Shown here: positions 4,510-5,720 of the stretch, in pieces
How positions within the stretch are numbered: position 1 is the stretch's first letter
Layout: each line of letters starts with the position of its first letter
NCBI GenBank assembly: GCA_024275615.1
Contig: JAJRYU010000175.1
Coordinates: forward strand, 1 to 5,720
Direction: 5' to 3'
DNA: 5,720 nucleotides
From: Planctomycetota bacterium
GTDB taxonomy: Bacteria > Planctomycetota > GCA-002687715 > DRQF01
Position numbers and translations under genes: made by a program
Notes under the pieces: generated by a model
The model's input: the letters and a program-made list of their open reading frames with translations, nothing else
What the model was told of the DNA's origin: nothing
The model's database searches: none

Positions 4510-5720
4510 ATCTCAGGACAAGAATTGCTCGCCGTCCCCATTGTCCGAGCGACGGCGCTCATGCATCTTCGACACCGATTTATCAAACTGCAACGTTTGC
4601 TCAATCAGACTGGCAGCTTGCTGAGGGCTTCGACTATAGCCGAAGCGCTAATCCAACACGTTCGGTACTTGAAGAGAAAATCGCCGACTTGGAGAGCGGG
4701 AATCACGCACTGGCCTACGCGAGTGGCATGGCTGCCATCCAAGGAGTTCTCAGTCTCGCCAACGACGGTGGGCGAATTCTCGCGGGTGCTGATCTCTACG
4801 GTGGCAGTTTTCGATTGCTGGACCAAATTGCCGGGCGACGGAGAATCGACGTGGAATTTGTTGACACGACTGATCTCGATTCTGTTCTAGAATCTCTGAG
4901 GACGCCTGCAGATCTCATGCTTTTGGAATCTCCAAGCAATCCCCTGCATTTAGTGAGCGATATCAGCGCTTTGGCGCAGCTCTGTGCCGATCAGAATTGT
5001 TTGCTGGCGGTCGACAACTCTTTGATGTCGCCATGGATTCAGCGTCCTCTCGAACTTGGAGCTCATCTTGTCCTTGAGTCGGCAACCAAGTTCTTGTCTG
5101 GTCATGGCGATGTCACCGCCGGAATCGTCGCATGTTCGGACGAATCTCTGGCCAAGAGACTTCGGTTTGATCACAACGCCCAAGGTGTGGCTCTCGGTCC
5201 TTTCGACTCTTGGCTCCTCTTGCGGGGATTGGAGACACTCGCTGTGAGGTTGGAAACCCAGCAGAACACAGCCTTGCAAGTCGCACGATTCCTCAAGTGC
5301 CACCGCAGAGTGACAAAAGTCCACTTCATCGGCACGGCAAGCGAGGTGTGCCAGAGAATCCATGCCGCCCAAGCGACAGGGTCGGGGTCTGTCTTGAGCT
5401 TCGATGTTGACTCCGGGGCCTTGGCCAAGCGCGTGATTGCGAACACGCAACTTTTTGCCACGACGGTCAGCTTTGGCAGCTCAAGATCAACGATCAGCGC
5501 GCCCAGATCGATGAGCCACGCCAGCATTCCGAAGAACTTGCAATCAAAGTTCGCTCCATCAGAGACCTTGCTCCGAATCTCCCTCGGCCTAGATGACGCG
5601 GTCGAGTTGATTCAAGATATAGAGCAAGCGCTAAGTGAAATCAGCACGACTGCGCGGCCCCTTCCTGATTGCGAAGAATTAGCGTATTCTCCCGACCACA
5701 CGTTACATGGAAATCACCCC
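4506..5720 (+). CDS. Second Cys/Met-metabolism PLP enzyme, cystathionine beta-lyase-like (3' end outside window)
   Basis: The frame from ATG 4506 stays open through 405 codons to the last base, so the stop is not seen. Family residues are present: STPIYQTATF (22-31), Y44-S-R46, G75-M76 (ASGMAAI), Tyr98 in LYGGSFRLL, ESPSNP (141-146), Asp170 in AVDNS, the Schiff-base Lys195 in ESATKFLSGHGDV, and Arg357 in LLRISLGLDD. The core therefore looks catalytically intact. It diverges from the first operon gene near its C-terminal signature: APRSMSH (332-338) replaces HPASMTH, and Arg327 stands where family members usually have Glu. The segment after about residue 376 extends past the usual family end. 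By context it may be the cystathionine beta-lyase that pairs with the upstream synthase, giving homocysteine, but gamma-lyase or synthase activity is equally readable from sequence. The N-terminus is short, lacking the IHGG-type segment of its paralogue. Confidence 0.8.
   Translation, partial: MNLRTRIARRPHCPSDGAHASSTPIYQTATFAQSDWQLAEGFDYSRSANPTRSVLEEKIADLESGNHALAYASGMAAIQGVLSLANDGGRILAGADLYGGSFRLLDQIAGRRRIDVEFVDTTDLDSVLESLRTPADLMLLESPSNPLHLVSDISALAQLCADQNCLLAVDNSLMSPWIQRPLELGAHLVLESATKFLSGHGDVTAGIVACSDESLAKRLRFDHNAQGVALGPFDSWLLLRGLETLAVRLETQQNTALQVARFLKCHRRVTKVHFIGTASEVCQRIHAAQATGSGSVLSFDVDSGALAKRVIANTQLFATTVSFGSSRSTISAPRSMSHASIPKNLQSKFAPSETLLRISLGLDDAVELIQDIEQALSEISTTARPLPDCEELAYSPDHTLHGNHP

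Noticed and set aside
4525..4890. 121-residue + strand ORF near the start of the third operon gene
   Set aside because: It is out of frame with the PLP enzyme at 4506, which has a strong ribosome site and full family motifs.

Overview
The window carries two unrelated + strand modules. GC content looks moderate (mid-50s %, by eye). The FtsX-type permease and the operon layout resemble Planctomycetes such as the Pirellulales. That assignment rests on remembered family resemblance and has not been tested by any search.

Left module (1-1212). The first bases encode the last 12 residues of an upstream ABC permease, ending with an FtsX-type '..ALRAE.' tail. One nucleotide after its stop begins a second, complete FtsX/MacB-family permease of 389 residues. 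The two are probably paired permeases of one exporter. No gene of this module follows.

Intergenic stretch (1213-1583). These 371 bases read as the promoter and leader of the next operon. They hold a plausible sigma70-type promoter with a start near 1322 and a previously unlisted small ORF at 1357-1446. This ORF encodes a 29-residue peptide with six methionines in its first twelve residues. After it come several short stem-loops, then a 7-bp plus 3-bp stem followed by TTTT, placed 33-38 bases before the first structural gene. This layout (Met-rich leader peptide, terminator-like hairpin, methionine genes) suggests ribosome-mediated transcription attenuation sensing charged tRNA-Met. It is the most interesting feature of the window.

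Right module (1584-5720). Three tightly coupled genes form a methionine/homoserine operon. The first is a complete gamma-type PLP enzyme (cystathionine gamma-synthase/lyase family, 400 aa). The second overlaps it by 8 bp and is a bifunctional aspartokinase-homoserine dehydrogenase of 576 aa with no room for ACT regulatory domains. The third overlaps by ATGA and is a second, diverged enzyme of the same PLP family, still open at the window's end. Together they could supply the aspartate-to-homoserine branch and transsulfuration steps towards homocysteine. Aspartate-semialdehyde dehydrogenase and a homoserine acyltransferase are not in view. The lack of ACT domains fits the idea that control is exerted on the transcript rather than by feedback on the enzyme.
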